NCBI GenBank assembly: GCA_030442035.1
Contig: JAUJEA010000010.1
Location: 62,001-126,000 of the forward strand
From: Splendidivirga corallicola
GTDB taxonomy: Bacteria; Bacteroidota; Bacteroidia; Cytophagales; Cyclobacteriaceae
Direction: 5' to 3'
Length of the DNA stretch: 64,000 bases
In this document: one piece after another, positions 37,489 through 46,222 of the stretch
How positions within the stretch are numbered: position 1 is the stretch's first letter
Layout of the letters: every line of letters starts with the position of its first letter
Notes under the pieces: model-generated
Told to the model about the DNA's origin: nothing
The model's input: the letters and a program-made list of their open reading frames with translations, nothing else
The model's database searches: none
Translations under genes and position numbers: made by a program

Positions 37489-39534
37489 TTATTGAACAGA
37501 AAAAATGTCCGTACCATAGTGATCTATTATTTTGTTATATGCTTCTGAGGCAGCTCCATTTCCCCAATCATAAATAGTAAATACACCGATACCTTCGCCT
37601 TGATCATTGGTGTACCCGCCGTGCCCGTAGTTTTCCATCATAAAACCATAATCCTTCTCATTAAAGAAGGGGTGACGTGCTTCCCATTGTACTTTTGATT
37701 CAGGGTTTTCGGGACAATACATCATGCTAAATGAAGCTTTCACCGCTGCAATTCCTCTTTGAACATATTCCTCTTTGTTTAGTAATTTGCCATATCTTAT
37801 AATTAGTTCCGCAAACAACGATTGACGTGAGTCATTCCATTCGCCATCGGCATTCATCACTCCAAATCCACCGAACACTTTCACATGCATGAAGGGAGGT
37901 TGCCAGGTCTGTTGAGTCATTAGCAATTCATCCAGGGTACGCTGTCCCAACTCCAAATATTTATTCTTACCAGTTGCTTCATAGCAAGTCAACAAAGCTT
38001 CTGCTGTCCAATAAATGGAAAGCGTATTTTGTTTGAACATATTATTTCTTTCTATCTTTTTACCAACGAGATCTTCGCTTCCCCACCTGCTACATGACCA
38101 ATATGTTTCATAATCTTCCCATCTACCTATAGGTATTATATCTTCAATGACTGAATTCATCGCCTTTAGTGCAGCGTCTTTATATTTATCTTCACTTGTT
38201 AAACTATATAGCTTCAATAAAAACGTTACTGAAACGGATACTCCCGGAGATTGTGGCAATATTTCCGAAGGCTCTCCATTATCCATTATCCAAGTGGGGA
38301 AGTATCCCTTTCCATCTTGAAGTTTTAATAATCCCTCAGCATAGTCTATGGCATACTGTAACAAACGCTCATCCTTCTCCAATTCATCATACCAGGTAAG
38401 CATGTGATAAGCTGTCCAGCTCATATCAACAATATGCATAGGAGCTTTTTTTGGATTTCTATCATAGGGGTTACGGGTTGAATTACCAAAATAATAAGTA
38501 TCCCACCCTTTTGACCGGTTATATTTTTTCCCTTTTATATCTACGGTTTCCATTTCAGTGGCTATCAGGCCAGGAAACAAGCCGTTATTTTGAGGGAAGG
38601 ATAAAGCCAGCTCTTTGGTTAAGTTGGCCTTTTCGATATATTCCGAATTGTCAATTCTACGTCCGTATCGATAAAGCCCCTGAGCTGATCGTAAAGAACT
38701 AAACCATGCATTATTCCAAATAGATCTGAACTCGCGTTCGCTTACCAAATCAGAATAATTAGGGCTTTGCGTGATATTTACAATAAATACCGGCGCTCCT
38801 ACCTTTTTGCTGTTCAATTCAAATTCCTGCCATACGGCATCCTTCCATGAATCAAAAGCCCATTTATAGGTATGATCCACATATGTCTCCAAAGGCCGGT
38901 TAAGAGGCTCTCCATTATCCGCCAATGGTTTTCCCCATTTCTCCCACATAAACTCCAAAGGTTTTCTCCATGGATTTTGAATGTCTTTTTTATCTTTACT
39001 TAGCATTATATAAAAAGACAATTCTATTTCCCCATTCGCAAATTCAGTGGTATTTACCTTCTGAAATAAAACATGTTCCTTAACCACATAATCACTAATA
39101 CCAATACTCAGTTTATTCCCAGGGGCATCCAGATCCATAAACCATCTGTATTTACTCTTTTTTCTTGAATCCAAATCCGGTATAACGGTGATAGATTTGA
39201 ATTCAGACGCCAATATCAACGCCGGTGCCCTGAAAACGTGATCAGAGATAATATAATTCTCTCCTGGAGTTAGATGTGGTGACCATTGAAATTCCGCTTG
39301 AAAATTGGGATGAATATCAATTGACCATCCCCTTTGTCCCACTTTTTCTTTTAGGTTCAGTGTGGTAGTGATCTTATAAAGATTATTCGAGATTGCCTCA
39401 ACTTCCAAACCAGGTGTATGTGTACCTATTTTACCAACATCAATAGCTTTAATGAATTTATCCAGATCATTAGTGCTCTTACAGGAAAAGCATAAAAGAC
39501 TTAACAGGACAATGGTTAAATATTTGTTTTTCAT
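37489..39534 (-). CDS. Lipoprotein of unknown family with predicted alpha/alpha-barrel domain
   Basis: A 681-residue lipoprotein (lipobox LLCFSCKS). The first roughly 200 residues look beta-rich (galactose-binding or Ig-like character, WSIDIHPNFQAEFQWSP). From about residue 255 the protein shows repeated helical hairpins with aromatic and glycine-rich loops (YNRSKGWDTYYFGN, IVDMSWTAYHMLTWYDE, DGKGYFPTWIMDNG, NTLSIYWTAEALLTCYEATGKNKYLELG), the look of a six-hairpin (alpha/alpha) toroid glycosidase or lyase. I cannot name the CAZy family. It lies between two glycan-degradation genes and next to a GH172/GH9 relic, so a role in the same polysaccharide's breakdown is likely. No paralogue is present in the window. 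Confidence 0.7.
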   Translation of the reverse strand: MKNKYLTIVLLSLLCFSCKSTNDLDKFIKAIDVGKIGTHTPGLEVEAISNNLYKITTTLNLKEKVGQRGWSIDIHPNFQAEFQWSPHLTPGENYIISDHVFRAPALILASEFKSITVIPDLDSRKKSKYRWFMDLDAPGNKLSIGISDYVVKEHVLFQKVNTTEFANGEIELSFYIMLSKDKKDIQNPWRKPLEFMWEKWGKPLADNGEPLNRPLETYVDHTYKWAFDSWKDAVWQEFELNSKKVGAPVFIVNITQSPNYSDLVSEREFRSIWNNAWFSSLRSAQGLYRYGRRIDNSEYIEKANLTKELALSFPQNNGLFPGLIATEMETVDIKGKKYNRSKGWDTYYFGNSTRNPYDRNPKKAPMHIVDMSWTAYHMLTWYDELEKDERLLQYAIDYAEGLLKLQDGKGYFPTWIMDNGEPSEILPQSPGVSVSVTFLLKLYSLTSEDKYKDAALKAMNSVIEDIIPIGRWEDYETYWSCSRWGSEDLVGKKIERNNMFKQNTLSIYWTAEALLTCYEATGKNKYLELGQRTLDELLMTQQTWQPPFMHVKVFGGFGVMNADGEWNDSRQSLFAELIIRYGKLLNKEEYVQRGIAAVKASFSMMYCPENPESKVQWEARHPFFNEKDYGFMMENYGHGGYTNDQGEGIGVFTIYDWGNGAASEAYNKIIDHYGTDIFSVQ

Positions 39535-39553
39535 TTTCTCCTATTTCAAGATG

Positions 39554-39968
39554 CTACAATTTCATTATTTTGTAATCTACCGATGGAACTTGTCCAACCT
39601 CCAAGGGTGTAATCCAATTTTCATCAATGGATACCAAGGACCATCTTTTAAAACTTTTTTCTCTACATCAGATTAAAGGCCATTGCAAATAACCCTAGGC
39701 AATTGGTTCAGCTTCCAATAAACACATCCCCTGCTCCATAGCAATACATCATGCTCTTCAAAATAAAGAAACAATTTTCACTGCACCTGCATTTCTTTCT
39801 AAATGGCATTTGCCAATAGGAATTGAATGCTCTTCCGGGATTTGCACTAACAACCAAAGAATTAAGGTGTGTATACTCTCCCCAACCCATGCCAAAGAAA
39901 TCGCCTACGGGAACCTCAATGGAGCGATGTTCCTCATCATCCCAATAAAACCAAAGGATATAGAAACT
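39554..39968 (-). pseudogene. Chimeric relic: GH172 fragment fused to GH9-like C-terminal fragment
   Basis: Read on the minus strand directly after the transketolase stop, the first part (about 39968-39786) encodes FYILWFYWDDEEHRSIEVPV and continues with residues close to GDFF, LNSLVVSANPGRAFNSYWQMPFRKKC, matching the middle of the GH172 protein at 36039. Without a gap the second part matches the C-terminal end of the GH9-like protein at 44356: ILKSMMYCYGAGDVFIGS, then (after a stop) LPRVICNG, then KDGPW and ENWIT, and after a further shift GGWTSSIGRLQN. Stops and frameshifts are present, and no start codon or signal peptide. It looks like a deletion or recombination scar, not a working gene. 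Confidence 0.8.
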
Positions 39969-39973
39969 TCAAT

Positions 39974-42052
39974 TCAATAATTACTTAAAACTTTATTTTC
40001 ACAATCTTTCAAAAATGCCTTCACGTCTATATAAACCTGTTCGCCTGTGAATCCAAATTTTTGGTTCAACTGGGCAGCAGGTGCTGAATATCCGAAATGA
40101 TCAATTCCATGAATCCGACCATCCTGACCAACAAGTTCCCTTAGGCTGATACTCAAGCCAGCTGTCAAACCATACTTTGGTAGTTTTTTATCGATCACAG
40201 TATTCTGATATTCTTCCGTTTGCGTATAAAATAATTCCTGTGAAATCACCGATATAACTTCTGCTCTGATACCATCTTTATTTACAAGGAGTTCTGCTGC
40301 TTCGACTAAGGTCGACACCTCTGATCCACTGGCGATCAACAGTACATCCGGCTGTGGAACGTTAAGCACTTTATAAGCACCTAATTCAGCACCGAGTGCC
40401 TCTTTATATCTGTTTCCAGTTGTTTTGGCCGGAAGATCGTTTATGTTTTGTCTGGAAAATATAAGTGCTGTTGGGGTGTCATTATTTGCTAAAGCCATCT
40501 TCCAGGCAATAGTGGTTTCATGACTATCCGAAGGTCTTAAGGCTAATACACTTGGCTTTCCGGAATGGTTTTGTACCTTTTCCATTAATCTGATTTGTGC
40601 TTCCTGTTCTATGGGCTGATGGGTGGGCCCGTCCTCTCCCACTCTGAATGAATCGTGAGTCCACAAGAACTTGACAGGCAATTCCATGAGGGCGGCTAAT
40701 CTCACAGCAGGCTTCATATAGTCCGAAAACACAAAAAAAGTCCCCACAACGGGTATCACACCACCATGTAAGGCCATACCATTTGCCAGTGATGCCATCG
40801 TTAATTCGGACACTCCTGCTTGCAAAAACCTTCCTGAGTAATCCTGACGATGCATGGCTTTTGTCTTTTTCAGAAACCCATCTGTTTTATCGCTGTTTGA
40901 AAGGTCAGCGGATGAAACAATCATATTCTCAACATGATCTGCCAGGTATCCCAAAACTGTTGAAGAGGCTGCTCTGGTTGCCTGGTCAGCTTTCTGTTCT
41001 ATCTGACCAAAATCAATATCAGGAATCTTACCGCTTAAAAATCCATCGAGTTTCTCAGATAATTTCGGATTATTTGATCTCCATTTTTTTTCTTCAGATT
41101 TCTTTACGGCAGCATTTTCGACTTTTTGTCGATAAAGTCTTTGATAAAAAGTACTTACATCGGGATGAATATTAAAGGGCGTATCCGCATTGCCGCCGAG
41201 GTTTTCTATGGTTTTCCGAAAAGAGGCACCGGCAGCACTCAATGGTTGTCCGTGCAGTTCAAATTTCCCTTCCCAGCTTTCGCCTTTTTCTCCAATGGCC
41301 CCCTTTCCCATGATTGTCTTACCAATGATCAAAAATGGTTGTTCAGTTTCTGCATTAGCTTCTTTCAACGCCTCTCTAATTTGCCAATGATCGTGTGCAT
41401 CAATGGTTTTAACCTTCCATCCCCACGACTCATATTTCATGGCGGTATTTTCACATGTTACTTCCTCAGTTCTGGTTGAAAGTTGAATGTCGTTTGAATC
41501 ATAGAACATAATTACATTGTTCAAACCAAGGAATCCGGCAATTCTTCCCGCTCCTTGAGATATTTCTTCCTGTATGCCGCCATCAGTAATATATAAATAG
41601 GTCTTATGAGTCATCCATTCTCCAAACTGTGAGGCTAAAAACCTCTCAGCAATAGCAGCCCCTATTCCTAGAACATGACCTTGTCCAAGAGGACCAGATG
41701 TATTTTCTATACCTCTTTCAATATCAAGTTCGGGATGTCCGGGAGTACATGATCCCCATTGCCTAAAGTTTTCAATATCTGTTTTAGTATATTTCCCAAA
41801 GAGATACATTTGAGCATATAATAATGCTGACAAATGCCCGGCATCCATAAATAAGCGATCTCTAAATGCCCAATGCATATCATCCGGATCAAATTGCAAG
41901 AATTCCGAATAAAGGATATGAAGAAAATCCGCTCCGCCCATGGCTCCTCCGGGATGCCCGGATTTGGCTTTTTCTACCATCGCTGCTGCCAATACGCTTA
42001 TATTGTTGGCACACAATTCATCAATTTCTTTTATCATAAGTTTGTTGGACAC
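39974..42052 (-). CDS. tkt: Transketolase
   Basis: A 692-residue thiamine-diphosphate enzyme of the pentose phosphate pathway, moving two-carbon ketol units between sugar phosphates. Typical blocks: SGHPGGAMGG near the N-terminus, TPGHPELDIERGIENTSGPLGQG, TDGGIQEEISQGAGRIAGF (Mg/ThDP motif; the usual GDG reads TDG, but Asp and the following Asn in YDSND are kept), DSFRVGEDGPTHQPIEQ and LRPSDSHE. Length is complete. It lies inside the glycan region beside an AraC regulator and an SDR gene, so it is probably a dedicated copy for pentose-type sugars; a second housekeeping copy may exist elsewhere. Confidence 0.93.
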   Translation of the reverse strand: MSNKLMIKEIDELCANNISVLAAAMVEKAKSGHPGGAMGGADFLHILYSEFLQFDPDDMHWAFRDRLFMDAGHLSALLYAQMYLFGKYTKTDIENFRQWGSCTPGHPELDIERGIENTSGPLGQGHVLGIGAAIAERFLASQFGEWMTHKTYLYITDGGIQEEISQGAGRIAGFLGLNNVIMFYDSNDIQLSTRTEEVTCENTAMKYESWGWKVKTIDAHDHWQIREALKEANAETEQPFLIIGKTIMGKGAIGEKGESWEGKFELHGQPLSAAGASFRKTIENLGGNADTPFNIHPDVSTFYQRLYRQKVENAAVKKSEEKKWRSNNPKLSEKLDGFLSGKIPDIDFGQIEQKADQATRAASSTVLGYLADHVENMIVSSADLSNSDKTDGFLKKTKAMHRQDYSGRFLQAGVSELTMASLANGMALHGGVIPVVGTFFVFSDYMKPAVRLAALMELPVKFLWTHDSFRVGEDGPTHQPIEQEAQIRLMEKVQNHSGKPSVLALRPSDSHETTIAWKMALANNDTPTALIFSRQNINDLPAKTTGNRYKEALGAELGAYKVLNVPQPDVLLIASGSEVSTLVEAAELLVNKDGIRAEVISVISQELFYTQTEEYQNTVIDKKLPKYGLTAGLSISLRELVGQDGRIHGIDHFGYSAPAAQLNQKFGFTGEQVYIDVKAFLKDCENKVLSNY

Positions 42053-42298
42053 TATTAAAATTCAGCCCTAATTCCAGTTTTAAAATGTTGAACTTTTAAA
42101 ATTAGGTGTGACCATATTTCCGTTAAATGTCAAGTTCCGTTAATTTTGTGTATATTTTGACATTGTAGTACAATGCTTATTACACGTGAAATTTCGAAAA
42201 GTGGAGATCCTTCCGATAAGAACCAGATTTTCAAAGGCTTAAAATTCAATATTTTATGCTGAAGATATTGGTGGTTTGAGATCTAAAAAGGCCAGTAA

Positions 42299-43141
42299 AT
42301 GTCCTTTCCCGATTGGCGTCTGTATTGGAATAAAAATGAAGGTGCTTATGTATATTATGAAAAAAAGACCTACCTTCTGCCTGATAATATTTATCTCATT
42401 CCTCCTCACACTCCTTTTTCCACCGGCATCCAAAATCAAAAGTTAGCAGAGGAATCGGAATATTTTTTTAAATGTGGAAAAATTGACTCAAAAGAGTCTG
42501 AACAATGGCATCTTGAGCAAGGAAATATCCTTCATTTTTTCACTCACTTTACACTTGGATTTCCATATGATGATGTGAAGCCCGGTGTGTACATTGTTGA
42601 TATTTCCGATGAAAGAAAAAATGATCTGAAGGACATCTTAAACTCCTTGATCTTTGATTCAACGAATTTTTCTTTGAAGGAAAGCCTGAGTATTTATCAT
42701 TTGGTTCTTTCTTCCATTAATAGTTTACCTCAGTCCATTTGGTTATCAAAAAAGATTGATCACAGAATCATGACAATTCTGGAGTATATGGAAAGAAATA
42801 CGGCAAGAAAGATGACCAGCGAAACGCTGGCCAGCCAATTGTTTGTTTCCCCAAGTTCTTTCTCAAGATTGTTTAAAGCCAATGTCGGTAAGAGTCCGAG
42901 CAAGTATTTAACGCAAATACGGATAGATAAAGCCTGCAACTTATTACTTCATACAAATACAAGTACAGATACTATTGCCGAACATTGTGGGTTTACCGAT
43001 CGCTATCACCTAACCAAAGTTTTCAGCAGTATCAAGAAAATATCTCCGGCTGCTTTTAGAAAGGGGGATGGATATTATTGCTGTTCGCCTTTATTTTTCA
43101 TGTTAGCAAGGCATTGCCTGTATCGTATTGCTATGCTTTAA
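42299..43141 (+). CDS. AraC family transcriptional regulator
   Basis: A 280-residue regulator, the only plus-strand gene between 23.6 and 64 kb. An N-terminal cupin-like part (residues about 1-120; FPDWRLYWN, LIPPHTPFSTG) precedes a C-terminal AraC domain (about 160-255) with two HTH units: SETLASQLFVSPSSFSRLFK and TIAEHCGFTDRYHLTKVFSSIKKISPAAFRKG. A stop codon directly precedes the ATG in frame, so the start cannot lie further upstream. The sensing domain begins abruptly and may be slightly short. It is divergent from the transketolase gene with 246 bases between, so it may regulate transketolase and SDR; the inducer is unknown. Confidence 0.85.
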   Translation: MSFPDWRLYWNKNEGAYVYYEKKTYLLPDNIYLIPPHTPFSTGIQNQKLAEESEYFFKCGKIDSKESEQWHLEQGNILHFFTHFTLGFPYDDVKPGVYIVDISDERKNDLKDILNSLIFDSTNFSLKESLSIYHLVLSSINSLPQSIWLSKKIDHRIMTILEYMERNTARKMTSETLASQLFVSPSSFSRLFKANVGKSPSKYLTQIRIDKACNLLLHTNTSTDTIAEHCGFTDRYHLTKVFSSIKKISPAAFRKGDGYYCCSPLFFMLARHCLYRIAML

Positions 43142-43187
43142 AGTCAGCAATGCTTTGGGAAGGATCCTCAGCGACTTAAATGACTTA

Positions 43188-43970
43188 TTACAGCAGCGCT
43201 CTGTCTAGATGCACATAACCCCCATCGACAAAAATAAATTCTCCGGTAGTTTTAGCCGCTTTTTCAGAAATAAGAAAAGCTACCATATCACCCATTTCTT
43301 CAATGGCAGTCATTCGTTTTCCCAGTGGTATTTTACTGATAATCTCTTTTAGTTTTTCCTCCGGTTGGCTGAATGATCTTATCCAATTTTCATATTGTGG
43401 GGTCATTACTTCAGCGGGTACAATGGCATTTACTCTTATTCCATATTTACCGAGTTCTACAGCCCATTCACGGGTTAAAGCCAGTTGTGCACCCTTGGAC
43501 GCTGCATATCCGGAAGTATTACCTTGGCCGGTTATGGCGGTTTTTGAGCTGATATTAATGATTGTACCCTGGGTCTTCTTTAGCGCATCCAAACAATAAT
43601 GAGCTAAATAATAGTAGTGTCCCAGGTTGCTGAGAAACGATTTTTTGAACTGACCAGGACTACCGTTTTCAAGCCCTACGCCATCATTTACACCAGCATT
43701 ATTAACTAAAGCATTTATTTTTCCATATTGGTCCAGCGTCTTGTCAACAACCATTTCACAGGTTTCGGGAGATGAAAGCAATACTTCAATAAAAAAAGCT
43801 TCCTTTCCATCATTTCGAAGTTCACTCACAAGATTTTCACCTGTTTTCTTATCACGTCCGGCTATGACAGGAATACCTCCCTCCCTGACAATACTTCGAA
43901 CTATACCTTCTCCAATACCTTTAGATCCACCTGTTACAATTATAACCTGGCCATCAATACTTAAATCCAT
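43188..43970 (-). CDS. SDR family oxidoreductase, L-fucose dehydrogenase-like
   Basis: A 260-residue classical short-chain dehydrogenase. It has the NAD(P) motif TGGSKGIGEGIV at residues 13-24, NNAGVNDGVGLE, and the catalytic Ser in INISSKTAITGQG with YAASKGA (Tyr and Lys) about 13 residues later. Sequence blocks such as AGVNDGVGLE and the ending FVDGGYVHLDRALL resemble the sugar dehydrogenases that start L-fucose oxidation in Bacteroidota. The GH95 enzyme nearby would release fucose or galactose, which fits. Identification of the substrate is inference; gluconate or rhamnose dehydrogenases are alternatives. Confidence 0.8.
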   Translation of the reverse strand: MDLSIDGQVIIVTGGSKGIGEGIVRSIVREGGIPVIAGRDKKTGENLVSELRNDGKEAFFIEVLLSSPETCEMVVDKTLDQYGKINALVNNAGVNDGVGLENGSPGQFKKSFLSNLGHYYYLAHYCLDALKKTQGTIINISSKTAITGQGNTSGYAASKGAQLALTREWAVELGKYGIRVNAIVPAEVMTPQYENWIRSFSQPEEKLKEIISKIPLGKRMTAIEEMGDMVAFLISEKAAKTTGEFIFVDGGYVHLDRALL

Positions 43971-44355
43971 TGCGATACCCTTTCTATACTTCGATTCTCT
44001 TTTTGTTATACTTCTATCAAGAATGACTTAAAACCTAGTTCAAAAATCATTTTAGCTTTTGCAGATAATAATGTCTATCATGTTAGTGGTGTTATTAAAT
44101 GCTCCGGTTCATTCTATTTTGCTACGATCATAACTGCAGTAGTTCATGAATTAAAATGCAAAGATTACTCAAAAAAATAAGTCAACCTTTTTTAGAATAA
44201 TTAATGACAGCCCAACAGAAAATTCCGATTAGAAATATCTAATAAGCATTATTTTAAACACTTTTTACCCTAATAATAAAATTATCCGGGTTCTGATAAT
44301 AGGATCAATAGTTAGTAATACTAAGCTTTCATCAATTTCATCTTTGTGTTTAATT
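43971..44355. other. Intergenic region, nothing specific
   Basis: A 385-base AT-rich gap between the SDR start and the end of the GH9-like gene. It should hold the SDR promoter, but no clear boxes, hairpins or ORFs were found. Confidence 0.4.
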
Positions 44356-46110
44356 TCAGTTTTCCAATCTGCTAATAGCACTTATCCAACCACCGGAGTG
44401 TGTAATCCAACCTTCATCTGTGAATACCCATGGGCCATCGTTTGATGCCTTGGGTTCGGCATAGTAAAACTGTCGATCCGATTCAAAACCGTTACATATA
44501 GTACCAGGAATTTTAGTCCAGCTTCCTATGAATTCGTCTCCTATTCCGTAGATCATGCTCTTGGAAACAAATTTCCCATTCTCAGCTATTCCTGCATTCA
44601 ATCCTGCAATCCATTGAAGATTACCCGTTGCTATTTGATTAAATCTCTTATCTCCTGTAAACTTACCCATTTCCAGAGCCAGTGCGGCTGCCGAACCGTA
44701 GGCCCCATTCATACCATGCCACAAGCCGCTAAATGTTAACAACCCCTCATTCTTAAAATAGCCCATTGGCAGTAAATAAAACGGATTATCAAAACAAGCC
44801 GGAAGAAAATATCCATAGGCAAAATCCTTTATTATAGTTCTCCATGTATTTACATATTCATGTTTCGGCCATAACCTGATCATTTCAAATAAGGGCACTA
44901 TATAATGTGGGAAGGTGGCTCCTGCATCATATCCCATATGGTGATGCTCCCAGGCTTTTTCACTGTGATCCGATGAAGCATATGCCTTGAAGTGTCCATA
45001 ATATTTCCCCTCCGGTTCATCTTTGGAAATTTGCCTCCCTGCAAGCATGTTAGCATAGCGTACTGCATATTCCTTGTATTCTTCCTCACCTGACTTTGTA
45101 AGTTCAACAGCGGTCCACATCATCATCACGATGTCCCTTGTTTTCCATTCTTCCGGACGTTTGTATCCTTTAGGTGCTCCATGCGCAATCCTGCTATATC
45201 CGTCATCTGGCTGTACTCTACCATGAAAGTCTGTCCCTCCCGGATGATGGATTGCGCCATTTGCGTCGAGCCATTTAAATGATCTCAATCCCCTTTGTAA
45301 GTATTCCACAGCCTTGTCTTTGTTATATTTCCTAAGTAAATGACCGGCTCTAGTAAAGCAAAGGGCTCCTTTAGCTACATCTCCTGTGATGACATTACGA
45401 TGTTTTGGCCATTCATGAATGATGGCTCCTTCTCCTTTACCAAGCTCCCGCGCTTTATCCTGGCAAAAAGCGATGTAATCCAGCCCTACTAAGATTTGTT
45501 CTACAATTTTTTGTTGATCAGATGTTTGGATCTTATGAGCGGAAAACTCCAGCAGATCAAGTAGTCCTACAATCATAGTAGCATGACTGTTTACTTCTCT
45601 TAGATATCCACCGCAATCCTGCCAGCCACCTCCCTGGGCATGCTCTGGCCCATGTTTTACAACATTTTTATCCCTAAATTCGATCCGTGCTTTCAACTGA
45701 TCCAAAGTAACTATCTTCCAGGTATCTTCCCAAAGCAAATTCGAACGAACCTTAAATGCGCCCGTTTCCAAATGGTCGTTACCCGTTTCAATTCTACAGG
45801 TAAATTCACCTTCGGTTTTCAAATCGGTAAAATCTACCAGCCACCAGAAATTTTGCCATTTATTACCCCAAAACTTTATCTTACCTCTAAACACCTCCTT
45901 TCCATTTTTAGCCAGAATAGTAAAAACAGCATTTTCTTCTATATACTCTTTATTCGCTCCTCTCAGGATGATGTGTTTAATATGATTGCTATCATAGCCT
46001 ACCCTGGAATACAACACGCCACCTCTTGGATTATTTTCTTCTGTTTTTGATTGGGCAAATGCTGTTTGGGTAATCAATAAAAGCAACGGTATTAATATCT
46101 TATTCATCAT
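44356..46110 (-). CDS. GH9-like protein with N-terminal Ig domain, catalytic Asp altered
   Basis: A 584-residue secreted protein (signal ending AFAQ). An N-terminal Ig-like domain of the cellulase type (about 27-130; VLYSRVGYDSNH) precedes a GH9-like (alpha/alpha)6 barrel. The motif normally read as GGWYDAGD, with two catalytic Asp residues, here reads GGWQDCGG (near residue 160): the first Asp is kept, the second, the general base in GH9, is glycine. The C-terminal segment TDEGWITHSGGWISA aligns with the region holding the acid Glu, which appears kept. The enzyme may be inactive, use another base, or act on another substrate. A C-terminal piece of a relative survives in the relic at 39554-39968. 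Confidence 0.75.
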   Translation of the reverse strand: MMNKILIPLLLLITQTAFAQSKTEENNPRGGVLYSRVGYDSNHIKHIILRGANKEYIEENAVFTILAKNGKEVFRGKIKFWGNKWQNFWWLVDFTDLKTEGEFTCRIETGNDHLETGAFKVRSNLLWEDTWKIVTLDQLKARIEFRDKNVVKHGPEHAQGGGWQDCGGYLREVNSHATMIVGLLDLLEFSAHKIQTSDQQKIVEQILVGLDYIAFCQDKARELGKGEGAIIHEWPKHRNVITGDVAKGALCFTRAGHLLRKYNKDKAVEYLQRGLRSFKWLDANGAIHHPGGTDFHGRVQPDDGYSRIAHGAPKGYKRPEEWKTRDIVMMMWTAVELTKSGEEEYKEYAVRYANMLAGRQISKDEPEGKYYGHFKAYASSDHSEKAWEHHHMGYDAGATFPHYIVPLFEMIRLWPKHEYVNTWRTIIKDFAYGYFLPACFDNPFYLLPMGYFKNEGLLTFSGLWHGMNGAYGSAAALALEMGKFTGDKRFNQIATGNLQWIAGLNAGIAENGKFVSKSMIYGIGDEFIGSWTKIPGTICNGFESDRQFYYAEPKASNDGPWVFTDEGWITHSGGWISAISRLEN

Positions 46111-46222
46111 TTCATTTTCATTTATTTCAAAAACATAATTTTATAAAGTCAAAATCTTCAAAAACCATCTCCTAGTTGAATCTCTTTCCAATGATGGTGA
46201 AGTGGCAATAGGATCATTTGAT

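Noticed and set aside
39708-39890. 60-codon minus-strand frame as a small gene
   Set aside because: Its sequence is a GH172 piece joined to a GH9-like piece and both matches continue outside the frame past stops, so it is part of a pseudogene.
31999-46110. Assignment of the locus as a standard ulvan PUL
   Set aside because: No sulfatase, GH88/GH105 or GH78 gene is present, so the ulvan reading rests only on the propeller proteins and is kept as one option.
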